Shown here: positions 43,841 through 53,495 of the stretch, piece after piece
Position numbering within the stretch: position 1 is the first letter of the stretch
Layout: every line of letters starts with the position of its first letter
Source of the DNA: Flavobacterium sp. N2038
GTDB taxonomy: Bacteria > Bacteroidota > Bacteroidia > Flavobacteriales > Flavobacteriaceae
Direction: 5' to 3'
Assembly (NCBI RefSeq): GCF_025947185.1
Contig: NZ_CP110001.1
Location: 2,976,001 to 3,040,000 of the forward strand
Length of the DNA stretch: 64,000 nt
The notes under the pieces: model-generated
What the model was told of the DNA's origin: nothing
Database searches by the model: none
Seen by the model: the letters and a program-made list of their open reading frames with translations, nothing else
Program-made: the position numbers and the translations under genes

Positions 43841-44116
43841 GTCATTACATGTTTGAGAGTATTTATTCGAATAAAATCTATTCTTCTATGTGTTAAAAAT
43901 GTTTTTTGCCACAGATTAAAGGATTAAAAAGATTAAAAAATGTTTGCCACAAATTGCACTAATTTTCACTAATAATTTTTTATTCGTTTGTGAAATTTAT
44001 AAGTGTTTAATTTTCCTTGCAGATTGCTTCTTCTGTTCGCTATCACTAGGGTTGTAGATTTCGCTGATTTAAAGAAAAATCATTTTAATCTGTGCAATCT
44101 GTGGCTTTAAAAAAAG
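43841..44116. repeat. Repeat-family copy between FAD oxidase and PhnX-like genes
   Basis: TTTTGCCACAGATTAAAGGA (43903-43922) is inverted relative to TTTTAATCTGTGCAATCTGTGGC (44085-44107). A degenerate TATCACTAGGG word at 44041 recalls the CCCGATAGCTATCGGG palindrome. Same family as 21036-21276. Confidence 0.5.
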
Positions 44117-45274
44117 TTATGCATTAAAAATTTTATCAATATTATGTTTGGCAAATCCGGCACTTCCTGTCATTCCTTTGCCTCCAATTCCTGTTATGAT
44201 GTGAATGTTTTCTCCAATTGTATGCTCAAAAATATCTTTGGTTTTGCATTGAGAGTACATCCCGAACCATCTGCTTTGGATTTCGTACGTTGGCAGATCA
44301 ATGATTTTTTTGGCTTCTTCAATCATAAAATGATCGATATCCATATTCAAATCAAATCCTAAAGAATCTATTTCTTTTGCGCTGGCATATTCATGTGAAT
44401 CTCCTAAAATTACAGATCCGTCTAAAGCTTGTTTAAATAAAATATGAACACCGTATTTTTTCTCAAAACTCTCCGGATTTTCTTTTGCTTTTATCGCCGC
44501 ATATGATTTACATTCTTCAAATGATTCATACCTTCTAATCGTTAATCCGGTTAAAATAGAACCATCCAGTTTATAATTCTGTTGTGGCTTGGTTTGCAAC
44601 ATCTGAAGTTTAGAAACAATCAGATCGCTGTTATTATAAATTTCCGGATATAAAATTTTAAAATCGCTTCCGTTGCAGATAATGATTTTCGAAGCTTTGT
44701 ACTCCACTCCTGTCGAAGTTGTTGCGATTACTTCACTAAATTTGTCTTCAGTATGAACAACAGTCGTATTCATAAATAAATCAAGACCTAAATTGGTGGT
44801 CATATACTGATGTAATTTATGAATCATGGTTGAAGGTTCTACCGTAACTTCCTGCGGAAAAAATAACCCTCCCGTACAATAATCAGATCGCAAACCACTA
44901 TATTTTGCCAGACATTGTTCTTTTGTCAGTAAATTAGATTCGTAATCGTTTGCCATATTAATCTCGTGCAATTCTTCTATCAATTGCATTTCTTCTTCGT
45001 TTGAGGCTAAATAAACTGTTCCGTTCTGACGAAGACTGATATCAAACTGCGATTGAATATCTTTATAAATCTTTAAACTTTCTTTCCCAAAATTCTGCCA
45101 TTTTCTATCCATTCCTGATGGTACAACCTGACCAAAATTTCTAACGGTGGCTCCTTCCGGTTTGGTGTTTTTTTCTAAAATGGCAACAGACATTCCTTTT
45201 AATAAGGCATGATAGGCATGAAATGTACCCAAAACCCCTGATCCAACTATGATTAAATCATATTTATCTTTCAT
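44117..45274 (-). CDS. FAD-dependent oxidoreductase, HpnW/TIGR03364 type
   Basis: 385 residues from ATG 45274; an upstream TTG would overlap the MFS gene. DAO-family fold: DLIIVGSGVLGTFHAYHALLKG for FAD, EKNTKPEGATVRNFGQVVPSGMDR in the form typical of the phosphonate-associated subgroup, and a C-terminal ITGIGGKGMTGSAGFA. Enzymes of this group are found beside PhnX-like hydrolases and are proposed to deaminate an aminophosphonate oxidatively to an aldehyde, which the next enzyme would cleave. The neighbour here is exactly such a hydrolase. Substrate and product remain unproven. Confidence 0.88.
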   Translation of the reverse strand: MKDKYDLIIVGSGVLGTFHAYHALLKGMSVAILEKNTKPEGATVRNFGQVVPSGMDRKWQNFGKESLKIYKDIQSQFDISLRQNGTVYLASNEEEMQLIEELHEINMANDYESNLLTKEQCLAKYSGLRSDYCTGGLFFPQEVTVEPSTMIHKLHQYMTTNLGLDLFMNTTVVHTEDKFSEVIATTSTGVEYKASKIIICNGSDFKILYPEIYNNSDLIVSKLQMLQTKPQQNYKLDGSILTGLTIRRYESFEECKSYAAIKAKENPESFEKKYGVHILFKQALDGSVILGDSHEYASAKEIDSLGFDLNMDIDHFMIEEAKKIIDLPTYEIQSRWFGMYSQCKTKDIFEHTIGENIHIITGIGGKGMTGSAGFAKHNIDKIFNA

Positions 45275-45312
45275 GTGTAAATTGTTTTTGTGTTTTATAA
45301 TTTTTCCTTTGT

Positions 45313-46593
45313 TCAAGTGTATAAAGGAGTTGTACTGATTTTTGTTTGTTTTTTGAATTTTCTTTTAAAGTAATTAAAAGACATTACTGCAGTTATCGTC
45401 CCTACAAAGGATAACAGATAAATACAAGTGGTAAAAAAACTTAAAAGCGAAATATCCTTATTTCCGAAATTTTTAAATAATAAAACCAAAACGCTTCCCA
45501 AATAGCCAAAAGCATCAGCTATGTAAATTAAAAAACCTGCGTTTCCGTCTATTTTATAGGTAGCAATCATTCGGTCAAAAAACAAACCATTAAACGGAAT
45601 ATAGCAAATGTACATGCCAAATCCTGAGATTATCATCCACGGAAGTGGTGCCATTAAATGTTTTTGAAACAAGAATGTAGCTGCTCCAATAAGTACAGAA
45701 CCTATGAATAATACCAAATGATAATTTTTGAAGGCTTTGTAGTTATTTTTCATACTCCCTAAAAACCCTAAAATAACCAAAACCGAAATTGCAATAGGAA
45801 TCTCTGAATACATATAGATTGAAATGCTTTCTTTATAACCTAGTGAATCCCATAATTCTCTGGCGAAATTATCTCTGAACTCTCTCATTGCTGTTAACAT
45901 GGCATAGAATACAATAATTGCCGTTAACGGAAAAGCAAATTGTCTGAACAATGAAGCGCGCTCTTTTTTGCCAAGTGGCTTTCGTTTTGATCGCAAGGCC
46001 AGATCTTCATGATCCGGATTTGGAATTTTTTCCAAAAACAATGAAAATACAATTAACGGAATAATAAAAAAAAGACCCGAAACAAAAGGCATCCAGAACT
46101 CGGTACAGCCTAAAACTTTCAATACAAATACGCCAACCGATTTTGCTGCTCCGGAAGAAACTATAAAACTGGAACATAAAATAACGCCTAATAATTCGGT
46201 TGTTCTTCTCCCTTCGATATAAGAAAATACAATTCCCCAAATCATTCCCAAAGGCAGTCCGTTGATAAATAAAAACAGAATGTTGTATGGTGCGGGCACT
46301 AAAGCAAAACCTAAAAGGGCCAATTCTGAAATACCGATAAAACTTATTAAGTATAAAATTCGTTTAGACGATTTTAATTCGGATATTATTTTGATACCTA
46401 AAAACTTAGAAAACGTATATCCTAAAACCTGTGCCAGAATCAATAAGATTTTATAATCAATTCCCCAGAAAGACATATTGTCGAATGTAGCTACCGTAAA
46501 CGGTTTTCTAAAAGCATACATACAAAAATAAGTGCCAAATGCTGCTATGGATGTTTTGAGTATAAAGCTGAAATTAGACGCTTTTGATGCCAT
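45313..46593 (-). CDS. MFS-type transporter, DUF5690 family
   Basis: 426 residues with about 12 membrane helices (SILKTSIAAFGTYFCMYAFRKPF, GLPLGMIWGIVFSYIEGRRTTELLG, and others). The sugar-phosphate-antiporter-like opening 'CMYAFRKPF' resembles GlpT/UhpC-type carriers, which handle organophosphates, so uptake of an organophosphonate or organophosphate across the inner membrane fits. It sits between the outer-membrane receptor and the FAD oxidase, 38 bp before the latter, and is clearly co-transcribed with it. Confidence 0.85.
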   Translation of the reverse strand: MASKASNFSFILKTSIAAFGTYFCMYAFRKPFTVATFDNMSFWGIDYKILLILAQVLGYTFSKFLGIKIISELKSSKRILYLISFIGISELALLGFALVPAPYNILFLFINGLPLGMIWGIVFSYIEGRRTTELLGVILCSSFIVSSGAAKSVGVFVLKVLGCTEFWMPFVSGLFFIIPLIVFSLFLEKIPNPDHEDLALRSKRKPLGKKERASLFRQFAFPLTAIIVFYAMLTAMREFRDNFARELWDSLGYKESISIYMYSEIPIAISVLVILGFLGSMKNNYKAFKNYHLVLFIGSVLIGAATFLFQKHLMAPLPWMIISGFGMYICYIPFNGLFFDRMIATYKIDGNAGFLIYIADAFGYLGSVLVLLFKNFGNKDISLLSFFTTCIYLLSFVGTITAVMSFNYFKRKFKKQTKISTTPLYT

Positions 46594-46634
46594 TAGTTCC
46601 TTAATATTAGAGTGATAATAATGCTTTGAATTTT

Positions 46635-46706
46635 AAAACCCGTTGAGTGCAGTTCGATCAAAAAAAATAAACTGTAAAAATAAAATCTCCCAACATCCAA
46701 CGGGTT
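46635..46706. other. Inverted repeat in the gap between the TonB receptor and the MFS gene
   Basis: AAAACCCGTTG (46635-46645) and CAACGGGTT (46698-46706) could pair across a loop of about 52 nt. In the minus-strand transcript it lies after the receptor stop codon and could reduce read-through into the MFS gene. Confidence 0.4.
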
Positions 46707-46719
46707 AACTTATAGTTGT

Positions 46720-49596
46720 CTATAAATTATATTTTAAACCAAGATTGAACTTTGCACCATAGTATTCTACTTGTTTTGGTCGGTTTGGAGTTTCTCCAAA
46801 ATGGTACATCAAAGGTTCGTTTAGTACATTATTTACATCACTGAAAATGGTAAAATGATCTCCTACTTTGTAAGAAGCTGAAAAATCCAGTGAGTTGTAT
46901 TTACCGTAATAAATATCATTCATATCAGTATTCTTGGCGTTGGCATCAAAACTTATGGCATACGCTCCTTTATGATTGAATGCTGCTCTCACGTTCAGTT
47001 TTCCGGTTTCGTAAAACAATTGCAAGTTGTATAATTCTTTTGCCTGATAAGGAGTTGACACTTTTCTTCCGTTTGGATTATTAGTGTTTTGTCCTAATGT
47101 CATTTCAGAATTCATCAATGTTGCATTAATCTGAGTTCCGAAATATTTCAGGAATCCTGGTAAGAAGCTGAATCTTTTTGTGATTCCAAATTCAACACCG
47201 CCAATCCATGCATTACCTCCATTTGTAGGCGAACTGATCTCAATATCAGGAATTCCGTTTATGGTACCTTGATAGGTGTCATCAAAAATTGGATCTGTAA
47301 TCGATTTATAGAATACTCCGGCATTGATTAATCCTACTTCATCAAGAAAATATTCTCCCAATAAATCAAAGTTCCATGAATAAGTCGGATTCAGATTTGG
47401 GTTTCCTCCTGCGTATTCTCCATCAATTGTATTTAAAGAACCTGCCGGCGAAATATCTCCAAAGTTTGGTCTGGCAAATGTTCTTGTTGTAGCAAATCGT
47501 AAGTTTAAATTCTCGATTGGAGAATATTTTACATGAAGCATTGGAAGTACAGAGGTATACGTTTTTGTATTTTCTGCATCAACTACAACATTATTCTCTA
47601 CTGTTTTTCCTGTAACTTTTGTAATTGTATGAGTCGTTCTCAAACCTCCTAAAATGGTCCATTTATCATTTAATAAATAAGTTGCCATCGCATAAGCAGA
47701 AGAAGTCGTTTCGTCAACATTGAAATTTCTTCCCAAACCTTTTCCTAATTCCGGAATTTGAGAATCTGCAGGATTCAAAACCAGATTTGCCTGAGAGGTA
47801 TTAAATAGTTTAGTCATTCCGTCAGCTGATAAAACCGGCCCAAATGTGTTACCTATGTTGGTTCCTGTTTCTCTTCTCATATAATCTGTTCCTCCCGGCT
47901 GATTGATCAAATCTGAACTATAATTCGATAAAAATGGTGTTGGTGATCCTGTCCAATTGTAATATTCATCTCTAAACGTAGCAATACGATCTTTATCGGT
48001 TAATTTTACACCAAATTTCATTTTAAGACTTTCATTAAAATTATGTTCGTAGTTTACGGCAGCAATAATATTGTCACGCTCCACAATGCTAATTTTATAT
48101 AATTCCAACGTTGAGAATTTCATCTTTGTTGGATCTGTTTTGAAATTTGGATCTGAATAAAAATCAAATATCGATTTTGGGTTATTAGGATCCAGCATTC
48201 CGCCATCTGCAGCCCAATACGCTCTTGGACCTCCTGCTCCTCCACTTGTTATTGGTACATTTTTTAAATATTCAGGTTTAACTCCCACTCCTGTTTGATT
48301 GAACTGAATCAGGAAATAACTATTATCTTCAGCGTTTGGAATATTTCCGTATTTAAACTCGTTTCGGTAAGAAGCCAGACTCCAGTCTAAATTTCCGTTA
48401 GGCAATTGATGTTTTCCTCCTAAATCAATTCCAACAAACTGAGTTTTCAATTCATTATGAATATCCTGCTGTTCTACCGTTAAAGCATTTGTAGTAGTGT
48501 TGAATTTATCAAATCTGATGCGGTGCTTGTAATGTGTTTCCTCATCAGAAAGTCCTCCGTAAGTTGCTTTCAGGAAAATTTTGTCTCTCGATGACGGGTT
48601 AAACTCCATCGCTGCATTTAAACCTGTCGTTTTTCTAACTCCGGTATAGTCTCTTAATTCTAAACGATAAACACCCTGATCACCTTGTCTTCTGGCTTCG
48701 TAGTTATCCGTAGCCCAGTTTCTGTCCCAATACGTTCCATTGATAATATAGCCAAACTTTCCGTTTCTGCTTTTATCCCCAATAGTAAGCGATCCGCTGT
48801 AAATTCCTTTATCCGATTTTTGATTATAACCGCTAAAGACACTTGCCTTAATTGTTTTTTTGGTTGGAGCAGTCTGTGTGGTAAAATTTACACTTCCGCC
48901 AATAGCATCTCCATCCATATCTGGCGTAATGGCTTTTGTAGCCTCTACATAGGCGATTAAATCTGATGGAAAAAAGTCAAATGCCGTAGCTCTTGAAGTC
49001 GTTTCTTCTTCTGCAGTTGGAATTCTGTTTCCGTTAATTGTAGTTGATGACCAAAAAGGTGGTAATCCTCTTACCGAAACAAAACGTCCTTCACCCTGAT
49101 CACGCTCAATCGAAACTCCCGGCATACGCTGAACTGTTTCGGCAGCATTACGATCTGGTAATTTACCAATACCATCGGCAGCAATCACGTTTACAATGCT
49201 CATTGATTTTTTCTGCATGTTAAGCGCTCTTGCTTCACTGTTTCTTTGGCTCATTCCACTTACCACAACCTCATTCAATTCTTTTGAGTTGGTTTCTAAT
49301 CGAATGATTCCTAAATTTAACTGCTCATTGTCTTTTACTTCGATTCTAATTGTTTTTACTTCATAACCTATATAAGAGATTTGAAGATCAAAACTTCCTG
49401 CTCTTACATCTTGTATAGTAAAATAACCACTAAAATCGGTTGTTGCTTTTTGATTATTTGATAATATAATAGTAGCTCCCGGCAGCGGAGACTGTGAGTC
49501 GGTGATAGTTCCTCTAATTGTAGCTTTTTGGGCTGTCATGTTTTCCGCAAAAAGCAAAAGAGATAAAATAAAAATTGCCTTGTAAATTGTTTTCAT
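46720..49596 (-). CDS. TonB-dependent receptor (non-SusC type) of the phosphonate-type operon
   Basis: 958 residues. Signal peptide (ENMTAQ), CarboxypepD_reg domain (ATIRGTITDSQSPLPGATI, about 23-105), a TonB-box-like region near ELNEVVVSGM, a plug (IGKLPDRNAAETVQRMPGVSIERDQGEGRFVSVRGLPPFW) and a barrel ending ...YYGAKFNLGLKYNL. The plug wording, 'DRNAAETVQRMPGVSIERDQGEG', is that of the TonB receptors with FecA-like plug found in Caulobacter- and Bacteroidota-type catabolic loci. No SusD follows. As first gene of the operon it would import the substrate used by the FAD oxidase and hydrolases. Confidence 0.92.
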   Translation of the reverse strand: MKTIYKAIFILSLLLFAENMTAQKATIRGTITDSQSPLPGATIILSNNQKATTDFSGYFTIQDVRAGSFDLQISYIGYEVKTIRIEVKDNEQLNLGIIRLETNSKELNEVVVSGMSQRNSEARALNMQKKSMSIVNVIAADGIGKLPDRNAAETVQRMPGVSIERDQGEGRFVSVRGLPPFWSSTTINGNRIPTAEEETTSRATAFDFFPSDLIAYVEATKAITPDMDGDAIGGSVNFTTQTAPTKKTIKASVFSGYNQKSDKGIYSGSLTIGDKSRNGKFGYIINGTYWDRNWATDNYEARRQGDQGVYRLELRDYTGVRKTTGLNAAMEFNPSSRDKIFLKATYGGLSDEETHYKHRIRFDKFNTTTNALTVEQQDIHNELKTQFVGIDLGGKHQLPNGNLDWSLASYRNEFKYGNIPNAEDNSYFLIQFNQTGVGVKPEYLKNVPITSGGAGGPRAYWAADGGMLDPNNPKSIFDFYSDPNFKTDPTKMKFSTLELYKISIVERDNIIAAVNYEHNFNESLKMKFGVKLTDKDRIATFRDEYYNWTGSPTPFLSNYSSDLINQPGGTDYMRRETGTNIGNTFGPVLSADGMTKLFNTSQANLVLNPADSQIPELGKGLGRNFNVDETTSSAYAMATYLLNDKWTILGGLRTTHTITKVTGKTVENNVVVDAENTKTYTSVLPMLHVKYSPIENLNLRFATTRTFARPNFGDISPAGSLNTIDGEYAGGNPNLNPTYSWNFDLLGEYFLDEVGLINAGVFYKSITDPIFDDTYQGTINGIPDIEISSPTNGGNAWIGGVEFGITKRFSFLPGFLKYFGTQINATLMNSEMTLGQNTNNPNGRKVSTPYQAKELYNLQLFYETGKLNVRAAFNHKGAYAISFDANAKNTDMNDIYYGKYNSLDFSASYKVGDHFTIFSDVNNVLNEPLMYHFGETPNRPKQVEYYGAKFNLGLKYNL

Positions 49597-50150
49597 GGTT
49601 AGTTTGTTTACAAATATTAAATTTATTAAAGCAAATTAACCACGATTTTTACAAATAGTGAAAAAATTAAAATTATCTAATTGTTAAAGAAATGAAAATT
49701 ACAACCGTTGGTTTGTTAAGAATATGTAAAAAATAAAACTACCAATAGTACAAAAATGACTCTTTAAACCAGTAAAATAGGGATATAATTAAAAATTAGT
49801 ATATTTTTCATAAATCCCAGTCATCGATTTCACTTGCCACAGAAGTGTCAATACAATTTCTGTTTAATTAAAATTATTTACAAATAGTAAACTTTTGTCT
49901 CAATAGCAGACATTTTAATAAACTTAAATTATCTAATTGGTATAGCTTCAAAATTCAGCATCCTTTTGGTATTCTGCTTTTCTTTTTCAATATACCAATC
50001 ATGTCCTTCCCAATACCACTCTTCTTAGATGCAATTCCTTATAATTTAAAAAGTCAAAAAATATCTTAAGTATAAGATTTTCAACAATAAAATTAAATTT
50101 TAATGAAATTATGTAAAAGATATTTAAGATTTTATGACTAAATTGGTAGT
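49597..50150. other. Divergent promoter region between the phosphonate and polyketide operons
   Basis: 554 bp, AT-rich, no gene. No perfect TAnnTTTG/TTG pair is evident for the polyketide operon. TAATATTTG-like sequence lies about 20-30 bp upstream of the TonB receptor start. Confidence 0.45.
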
Positions 50151-51278
50151 ATGAGAACAGATCCGGATATCATTATTATTGGAGGAGGTCTTGCCGGTCT
50201 GGCCAGTGCTTTGCATTTATCCAAAAATGGATTGAAGGTTACTCTAATTGAAAAAACAGAATACCCTAAACATAAAGTTTGTGGGGAATATATATCAAAC
50301 GAAATTTTGCCTTATCTGCAATGGCTGGGTGCTGATGTTATAAAACTCCATCCTTCCATAATAACCAATTTTGAATTTACGGCACAAAATGGCAAAAGTG
50401 CCCGAACAGAACTTCCGCTAGGTGGTTTTGGAATCAGTCGTTATGCATTGGATAATTTTCTTTTTGAAACTGCGGTACAAAATGGCTGCACAGTGCTTAC
50501 TGAATTAGTTACTAAAGTTGTTTTTGAAAATGAAATCTTTACAATAAGCACCTCAGAACGTACTTTATCTGCAAAAATAGTATTGGGCGCTTACGGAAAG
50601 AGGTCCAACATCGATCAATCTCTGTCGCGGAGTTTTATTTCGAAAAAATCTCCCTGGTTAGCCGTCAAAGGACATTATACGGGAAATTTTGATGATAAAC
50701 TTGTTGCCTTATACAATTTTAGAGGTGGTTATTGTGGCGTTTCAACCGTAGAAAAAGGTATTCTGAATATTTGTTATCTGGCGGATTATGAAACTTTTAA
50801 AAAGTATAAAAACATAGATGATTATCAAAAATCTGTTCTTTATAAGAATAAAAAACTAAAGTCAATTTTTGAAAACAGTACTCCTCTTTTTGAGAAACCA
50901 CTCACGATTAGTCAGATATCATTTGATAAAAAACTGCCTGTAGAAAATCATATACTCATGATTGGAGATACAGCCGGCCTCATACATCCAATGTGTGGTA
51001 ATGGCATGGCAATGGCAATACATAGCGCAAAAATAGCAGCTGAGCTTGTACTTGATTTTTATGCAGGAAAAATTAAATCACGAAACGTATTAGAAGAAAA
51101 ATACAGCAAAGAGTGGAAAAAACATTTTGGCAAAAGATTACTGTTTGGGAGACTTTTGGCAAAAGCTTTAAGTTATAAAACTTTCTCTAATGTTATGACT
51201 TCTGTAGCAGCATCAATGCCTTTTTTACTGTCAGCAATAATCAGGCAAACACATGGTAGCCCCGTAACAATTAACTAG
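50151..51278 (+). CDS. FAD-dependent oxidoreductase (geranylgeranyl-reductase-like), polyketide cluster
   Basis: 375 residues. FAD-binding GGGLAGLASALHLSKNGLKVTLIEK at the N-terminus, KHKVCGEYIS (the geranylgeranyl reductase/monooxygenase signature), and GDTAGLIHPMCGNGMAMAIHSAKIAAE for the second FAD contact. Such enzymes hydroxylate aromatic rings or reduce double bonds. With a methyltransferase and type III PKS directly behind, it resembles SrsC of the Streptomyces phenolic-lipid cluster, which hydroxylates an alkylresorcinol. A reductase role remains possible. The next gene starts on the base after its stop codon. Confidence 0.85.
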   Translation: MRTDPDIIIIGGGLAGLASALHLSKNGLKVTLIEKTEYPKHKVCGEYISNEILPYLQWLGADVIKLHPSIITNFEFTAQNGKSARTELPLGGFGISRYALDNFLFETAVQNGCTVLTELVTKVVFENEIFTISTSERTLSAKIVLGAYGKRSNIDQSLSRSFISKKSPWLAVKGHYTGNFDDKLVALYNFRGGYCGVSTVEKGILNICYLADYETFKKYKNIDDYQKSVLYKNKKLKSIFENSTPLFEKPLTISQISFDKKLPVENHILMIGDTAGLIHPMCGNGMAMAIHSAKIAAELVLDFYAGKIKSRNVLEEKYSKEWKKHFGKRLLFGRLLAKALSYKTFSNVMTSVAASMPFLLSAIIRQTHGSPVTIN

Positions 51279-51992
51279 ATGAGTTTAAGCACCAAATATA
51301 GAACAGAAGAAACCGAGATAATGGACGATTTCTCGCTTGAAGGAGCGGAATTAATCAATGCTCTGGATCAAATTGCCAAAATTAATCAACTATTAGGAGG
51401 AAATAAACTGATATTACACGGATTAAAGCAACTCCCGGTAAAAATAAATTCCAGCCAGCCAGTCACAATCGCTGATATTGGTTGCGGTAATGGAGATATG
51501 TTGCGAATGCTTGCTCAATATGGCAAAAAACAAGGTTACAATTTTAAACTAATTGGCTTAGATGCCAATGCTTTTACTATAAACTATGCCAAATCGTTAT
51601 CTAAAGAATATCCGAACATAGAATATTGCTGCATGGATATTTTTAGTACCGATTTCAAACATTTTAAATATGATATCGCTTTATGCACACTTACATTACA
51701 TCACTTTAGCAATAAACAAATAGAAGATATTCTAGACTTATTACATAACAATGCTGCAACAGGTGTTATCATAAACGATTTACATCGCAGTAAGGTGGCC
51801 TATCGTCTTTTTGAAATAATCTGTGTTATTTTTAACCTCAACAGTATGTCAAGAGAAGATGGATTAGTCTCTATTTTAAGAGGTTTTAAAAAAAATGAAT
51901 TGGAGAGTTTCTCCAGAAAACTGAATTTAAAAAACTATACCATAAACTGGAAATGGGCTTTTCGCTACCAGTGGATAATAAAAAAAATATGA
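51279..51992 (+). CDS. SAM-dependent methyltransferase, polyketide cluster
   Basis: 237 residues. Class I methyltransferase with motif I ADIGCGNGDMLRMLAQ, an acidic residue on strand 2 (IGLDANAFT), and CTLTLHHFSNKQIEDIL. The C-terminal region (GVIINDLHRSKVAYRLFEII) resembles ubiquinone/menaquinone-type or phenolic-lipid methyltransferases. It would methylate the polyketide product, presumably on a hydroxyl. Its stop overlaps the PKS start (ATGA), which argues for translational coupling. Confidence 0.88.
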   Translation: MSLSTKYRTEETEIMDDFSLEGAELINALDQIAKINQLLGGNKLILHGLKQLPVKINSSQPVTIADIGCGNGDMLRMLAQYGKKQGYNFKLIGLDANAFTINYAKSLSKEYPNIEYCCMDIFSTDFKHFKYDIALCTLTLHHFSNKQIEDILDLLHNNAATGVIINDLHRSKVAYRLFEIICVIFNLNSMSREDGLVSILRGFKKNELESFSRKLNLKNYTINWKWAFRYQWIIKKI

Positions 51993-53041
51993 GCGTAAAA
52001 ATAGTAACAGCCGTAAAACAACTTCCAAAATATTCCCGAACTACCCAGGATATTCTTCCTTATGTTGATATATGGCTTGAAGGTCAAGAAGATCGATTTA
52101 TAAAAAAAGTTAAAAAAATATTTCAAGGCGCAGCTGTGGATAAAAGATATTCTATAATGGAACCATCAGAAGTTTTTACCGCGACTTCATTTGAAGAGAA
52201 AAATGACATTTACAGCAGGGAAATGATTATTCTTGGGAGTCAGGTACTCGAAAAAGCACTTGAAAAAACAGACTGGGATCCGCAGAGCCTTGATTATATT
52301 ATAACCGTTAGCTGTACTGGCATTATGATTCCGTCGTTAGATGCATTTCTTATCAATAAAATGAAACTTCGTCAGGATATTGTGCGTCTTCCGGTGACCG
52401 AAATGGGATGTGCTGCCGGTATATCCGGAATTATATACGCTAAGAATTTTCTAAAATCCAATCCCGGCAAACGTGCTGCCGTTATAGCTGTAGAATCGCC
52501 AACAGCAACATTTCAGCTTAATGATTTCTCAATGCCCAATATTGTCAGTGCCGCTATTTTTGGTGATGGAGCTGCGTGTTGTCTTTTATCTTCAAGTGAG
52601 GAAGATCATGGTCCGGAAATTCTGGATGAACAAATGTATCATTTTTACGATGCTGAGCATATGATGGGCTTTAAACTTACCAATAATGGCTTACAAATGG
52701 TACTCGATATTGAAGTTCCTGATACTATTTCGTCTCATTTTGGCGATATTATACATCCGTTTTTAAAACAAAACAATCTTGAAATTAAAGATATAGATCA
52801 CATGATATTTCACCCGGGCGGAAAAAAAATAGTCACAACTGTCGAATCTCTTTTCTCTGGTCTTGAAAAAAATATTGACGATACAAAAGAAGTTCTGAGA
52901 CAATACGGCAACATGTCCAGTGCCACTGTTTTATATGTTTTGGAGCGTATTATGGATCGTAATCCTAAAAAAGGAGAAAAAGGTTTGATGCTAAGTTTTG
53001 GTCCCGGATTTTCGGCACAACGAGTTCTGATACAATGGTAA
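51989..53041 (+). CDS. Type III polyketide synthase (chalcone/stilbene synthase-like)
   Basis: 350 residues from ATG 51989. The Cys-His-Asn triad is complete: C141 (EMGCAAGI), H275 (IFHPGGKKI) and N308 (YGNMSSATV). The family C-terminal loop is LSFGPGFSAQ. It condenses an acyl starter with malonyl-CoA, or an ACP-bound unit, several times in one active site and cyclises to a pyrone, resorcinol or phloroglucinol. In a cluster with its own ACP and KS/DH the starter is likely a specific fatty acyl chain. Sequence does not tell the number of extensions. Confidence 0.95.
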   Translation: MSVKIVTAVKQLPKYSRTTQDILPYVDIWLEGQEDRFIKKVKKIFQGAAVDKRYSIMEPSEVFTATSFEEKNDIYSREMIILGSQVLEKALEKTDWDPQSLDYIITVSCTGIMIPSLDAFLINKMKLRQDIVRLPVTEMGCAAGISGIIYAKNFLKSNPGKRAAVIAVESPTATFQLNDFSMPNIVSAAIFGDGAACCLLSSSEEDHGPEILDEQMYHFYDAEHMMGFKLTNNGLQMVLDIEVPDTISSHFGDIIHPFLKQNNLEIKDIDHMIFHPGGKKIVTTVESLFSGLEKNIDDTKEVLRQYGNMSSATVLYVLERIMDRNPKKGEKGLMLSFGPGFSAQRVLIQW

Positions 53042-53057
53042 TTATTTATAAAAAATC

Positions 53058-53495
53058 ATGAAATTAACTGATATTATAACGCAACTTCCCTACAGCACAC
53101 CATTTCTATTTGTAGATGAACTGTTGCATGCAGATGAAAACGGGATTACCGGAACCTATACTTTTAAGAAAGAACTTGATTTTTATAAAGGACATTTTAA
53201 AAATAATCCTGTAACACCGGGTGTTATACTTACAGAAACTATGGCTCAGATTGGTTTGGTTTGTCTGGGAATATTTTTATTAGATAATGATCTCAAAAAA
53301 GATACTGTAATTGCCTTTACTTCTGCTGATATGGAGTTTTTAAAACCTGTATATCCGGATGAAAAAGTAACGGTAAGTTCAGAGAAAATATTCTTTCGTT
53401 TTGGCAAACTTAAATGTAGGGCCGTTATGAAAAATGAAACAGGACAGGAAGTTTGCAGAGGAATACTTGCCGGAATGATAACTCAAAAATTATGA
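53058..53495 (+). CDS. FabZ/FabA-like hotdog 3-hydroxyacyl-ACP dehydratase
   Basis: 145 residues, single hotdog fold. The FabZ active-site motif is intact: YKGHFKNNPVTPGVILTETMAQ with H46 and E60, at the same 14-residue spacing as in FabZ. It removes water from a 3-hydroxyacyl-ACP to give the trans-2-enoyl form. Located between the PKS and the ketosynthase, it probably belongs to the chain built on the cluster's own ACP. The stop overlaps the ketosynthase start. Confidence 0.9.
   Translation: MKLTDIITQLPYSTPFLFVDELLHADENGITGTYTFKKELDFYKGHFKNNPVTPGVILTETMAQIGLVCLGIFLLDNDLKKDTVIAFTSADMEFLKPVYPDEKVTVSSEKIFFRFGKLKCRAVMKNETGQEVCRGILAGMITQKL

Noticed and set aside
46635..46706. Possible riboswitch before the MFS gene
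   Set aside because: Only one short stem with a long unstructured loop is visible, with no known riboswitch core; it is listed as a simple inverted repeat.
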